Shown in pieces: positions 61,459-64,000 of a DNA stretch of 64,000 nucleotides; position 1 is the stretch's first letter; every line of letters starts with the position of its first letter. The position numbers and the translations under genes were made by a program. Origin of the DNA: Absidia repens (Eukaryota > Mucoromycota > Mucoromycetes > Mucorales > Cunninghamellaceae); NCBI GenBank assembly GCA_002105175.1, contig MCGE01000015.1:806001-870000 (forward strand), read 5' to 3'. The notes below the pieces were generated by a model. It saw nothing but the letters and a program-made list of their open reading frames with translations. It did no database searches and was not told the origin of the DNA.

Positions 61459-62950
61459 ATGGCGCCCTTGTCCACCGTTACGAAAAAACCACAGCATTTC
61501 ATCACCACTGCAGATTTCACTGCCGACGAATTATTTGATTTGGTTCACCAAGCGATTCAGCACAAAGTACAAGCTAAATATCAATATCCCAGGGCTATCA
61601 AAGATCGTCCTTTGACGGGGAAAACGTTGGCTTTAATGTTTTCCAAACGATCCACTCGAACCCGGGTAGCCACAGAGTCTGCTGTTGCCTATCTCGGTAA
61701 GCTGAAAATAATATCAGTTAGTATTTTTTTGGGGGGGTACCATAAAAAAAACAAAAGAGAGTGATATGTGAATCAATTATATTGAAATCATATCTAGCGT
61801 GTATCATTCCAAATGAACATTCTTGATAATCCCTTGCTTTTAGCAAGTTGGATCAACATTGGTACCTTATTTAAATCTCCGCCTTTTTTTTTATGCTAGG
61901 TGGTCATGCAATGTTCTTGGGATCTCAAGATATCCAACTCGGGGTAAACGAATCATTACATGATACTTCTATTGTGGTTAGTTCAATGGTAGATGGGATT
62001 ATGGCTCGTGTAGGTGGTCATCATGAGATCGAGGTAAGGCCCCGAAAAAAAAAAAGAGGAAGGAGGGGAATAGCATGGGGATTTACCTTTTTTTTTGTGG
62101 TGGTATCATCCTAGCTTCTTGCAAAAGAATCCACTGTCCCTGTAATCAATGCATTATCATCCAAGTATCATCCTACCCAAATTTTAGCGGATTTAATGAC
62201 CATGCATGAATACATCCATCATCGTGACCATCCTGTTGATAGCGATCAATACACTGCACATACACAGCATCCTCGGGAAACATTACCAGGGTTGAAGGTA
62301 GCATGGGTGGGGGATGCTAATAATATTATTCAAGAAATATTGGTGGCATTTCCAAAAGTTGGTATAAGCGTTACGGTAGCAGCTCCAGAAGGATACGTAT
62401 GTGACGAGGATGTGATTGCTATCGCCAAAGCGGATGCTCAAAAGACAGGTGCTTCCTTATCGTTTACCACCAATCCCGAAGAAGCTGTTAAGGATGCAGA
62501 CATTATCATCACTGATACATGGTAAGAACGTTTTACCCCTCTTCCTTAAAAGAAAGAGGTATGGCAATACAGCTAGGCTCACTTCTTTTTTTTTTTTTTT
62601 AGGATCAGTATGGGTCAAGAAGAGGAAAAAGCGAAACGCTTAAAAGAATTTGAAGGATATCAAGTGACCATGGACTTAGCTAAACGTGGTGCAGCGAAAC
62701 CAAATTGGCGATTTATGCATTGCCTTCCTCGCAAACCGGAAGAAGTAGATGATGAGGTGAGTAAATATTGGATAGAAAAAAAAAAAAAAAAAAGATTTAG
62801 CTACATGCTAATTATTTTGGTCGTACTTATTTTTTGCTGTAGGTATTTTACTCAGATCGATCGCTTGTGTTCCCTGAAGCAGAAAATAGAAAATGGACCA
62901 TCTTATCGGTAATAGATCGATTGATTGTCAAAGGTGGTTTTTCTTCATAA
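61459..62950 (+). CDS. Ornithine carbamoyltransferase
   Basis: Five exons (61459-61696, 61900-62033, 62115-62521, 62603-62756, 62843-62950) give 346 aa, the usual fungal length. The enzyme makes citrulline from ornithine and carbamoyl phosphate in arginine synthesis. The carbamoyl-phosphate motif Ser65-Thr-Arg-Thr-Arg69 is in [18 protein letters not shown], the ornithine loop region SMGQEEE and the catalytic [12 protein letters not shown] are all present. The N-terminus ([17 protein letters not shown]) has few acidic residues but is short, so mitochondrial targeting is plausible and not proven; matrix location is usual in filamentous fungi. The gene stands alone, with no other arginine gene in the window. 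A polyadenylation-like AATAAA lies near 63023. Confidence 0.97.
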
Positions 62951-64000
62951 TCACCTTCCCTCGTCGTCCAATAGAAAAATAAAAAAAACTATGAAGCGCT
63001 TTCTTTAATTACCATTCACATAAATAAACAAATCGACTCCCCTTTTTTTTTCTTTTCACAATTGTGGCAGCCCCGCCCCATTTTAATTTTTATTCCGCAC
63101 TGCGCCCATCCATTATTTTATATGAATCAAAATAGTATGTCCTCTACATCACATCCATATTCTGCAAGGCAATAGAATGGGAAACAAAATTTTGATAGAA
63201 TAATTTATTGATAAATAGAAGAAGGAGAAAACTTATATACAAAATGTATACTATAAAGTGGTAACTGAGGTACCAGCATTGATATAATAAGAAGGGTAGC
63301 AGCAAATCAATGTGCGAACAAAAATTTTTTCTTGCAGGGGTCGTCTCGCTGTAAGTTGTCAGAAGATTCCAAAATAGTAATGTTGTTGTAACCTGATGGT
63401 GGACTTGTGATAGTTTCAATAGGTGGAACCTATGCCGTATGGAAGTTTGTGGAAAAGGACACAAGACAGCAATAGTTGTCAGAGGACATGAATGATAAAC
63501 GAAGGAGTAATGGGGGAAAAAAAACTTCTCACAAAAACTGTTTTTAAATCCCGCCCACGTGAATATTTGTTTACTCCCAAATTTTTTTTCGCTCGCCCTT
63601 TTCTTTTTCTCTTTTCATTTTTTTTTTTCTCTCGCTCATTCAACTTCTATGGGGTTATTTTGGACCTAGAATTGTATCAGGATTAGTTTAGAAGCGTTTT
63701 CAGCTCAGGGATTACAAGATGCATGGGGAAACCCTTTCATTTTGGATTCAGGATTTTGGAACCACCAATAGTTGGTTTCTTGCAGCCTTCATTAGCATAG
63801 TTTAGTGTTAGCTTGTATGTATATCGGAATAAAATTGTCTCTTTTTCTTTGCTTCAATGAAAAAATGACCCATTAGCCTCTCTCTCTCTCATATCTTTTG
63901 CAATAGTATCCTTGCTTATTACCATGACACACCGTATGATTAATGATGATCAATGTTATGCTTCAATGGCACACATCCCTTCAATCCATCTCATGTGTCG
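62951..64000. other. Terminal spacer with dispersed-repeat copy running to the window end
   Basis: After the OTC 3' flank, 63100-63530 is AT-rich; the open frame on the minus strand (63144-63464) is featureless. From 63535 a dispersed-repeat copy continues to the end. Confidence 0.6.
63535..64000 (+). repeat. Dispersed repeat copy, plus orientation, cut by window end
   Basis: The order is AAATCCCGCCCACGTGAATA (63546-63565), pyrimidine tract, GTATCAGGATTAGTTTAGAA, core GGGATTACAAGATGCATGGG (63708-63727) with AAACCCTTTCATTTTGGATT, and 3' module (GTATGTATATCGGAATAAAA near 63815-63834), then sub-repeats. It is the best-preserved match to the 60055 copy. Confidence 0.75.

Noticed and set aside
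1..64000. CRISPR array, bacterial operon or prophage
   Set aside because: Genes are spliced and eukaryotic throughout; no regularly spaced direct repeats with unique spacers are present.

Overview
This window looks like nuclear DNA from a filamentous, early-diverging fungus, most likely Mucoromycota (Mucorales-like). The reasons are many short introns (about 45-110 nt, GTAAGT-type donors, TAG/CAG acceptors), AT-rich homopolymer-laden spacers, Gln/Asn/Ser-rich coding runs, and single-copy eukaryotic housekeeping genes: mitochondrial ATP synthase alpha, QCR8, ornithine carbamoyltransferase, Yop1, a SAC1-type phosphatase and a metacaspase. Two genes argue against ascomycete yeasts: a WNK-type kinase, and an adenylation-carrier-hexapeptide membrane enzyme. 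The assignment is inference; no rRNA is present to settle it.

Layout. 1-1.8 kb: repeats only. 1.8-5.7 kb: Yop1/REEP5 (-), a stop-interrupted coding remnant (-), then a TRIP4/Rqt4 ribosome-quality-control factor (+) across a short divergent spacer. 6.6-9.2 kb: Kelch-BTB protein (+) with an apparent one-base deletion. 10.2-11.4 kb: UIM protein (-). 14.3-16.7 kb: 13-exon type I metacaspase (-). 18.5-24.1 kb: 1,787-aa A-T-(membrane/left-handed beta-helix)x3 enzyme resembling epsilon-poly-lysine synthetase in plan (+). 25.6-26.7 kb: PhyH dioxygenase (+). 29.3-33.4 kb: RasGEF fused to a degenerate GTPase-like domain (-), again with an apparent one-base deletion. 33.9-35.5 kb: triose-phosphate/nucleotide-sugar transporter (-). 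36.1-36.5 kb: QCR8 (-). 39.6-41.8 kb: protein carrying only the C-lobe of a protein kinase (+). 42.9-44.7 kb: BAR-SH3 protein (-). 47.3-49.1 kb: ATP1 (-). 50.2-51.5 kb: Sec14/CRAL-TRIO (+). 51.9-54.5 kb: WNK kinase with OSR1_C and SAM-like domains (+). 56.6-59.3 kb: SAC1 phosphoinositide phosphatase (+). 61.5-62.95 kb: ornithine carbamoyltransferase (+).

The spacers are not empty. A dispersed repeat family, marked by a CCCGCCCACGTG box, a core containing ATGCATGGGGAAACCCTTTC, and AATAAA-bearing sub-repeats, occurs at least eight times in both orientations. Several copies have inverted 3'-type modules on the opposite side, suggesting a long foldback-like non-autonomous element. There are also a 118-bp tandem duplication, two tRNA-like remnants and a 215-bp inverted-repeat unit.

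No operon-like pathway is evident. The genes are individually transcribed. Loose themes are membrane and phosphoinositide traffic (Yop1, BAR-SH3, Sec14, SAC1), signalling (RasGEF, WNK, kinase C-lobe protein) and mitochondrial function (ATP1, QCR8, OTC). Exon boundaries were placed by eye from splice motifs and reading frame; those of the SAC1 gene near 56.95-57.03 kb and the kinase-like gene near 41.03 kb are the least certain.
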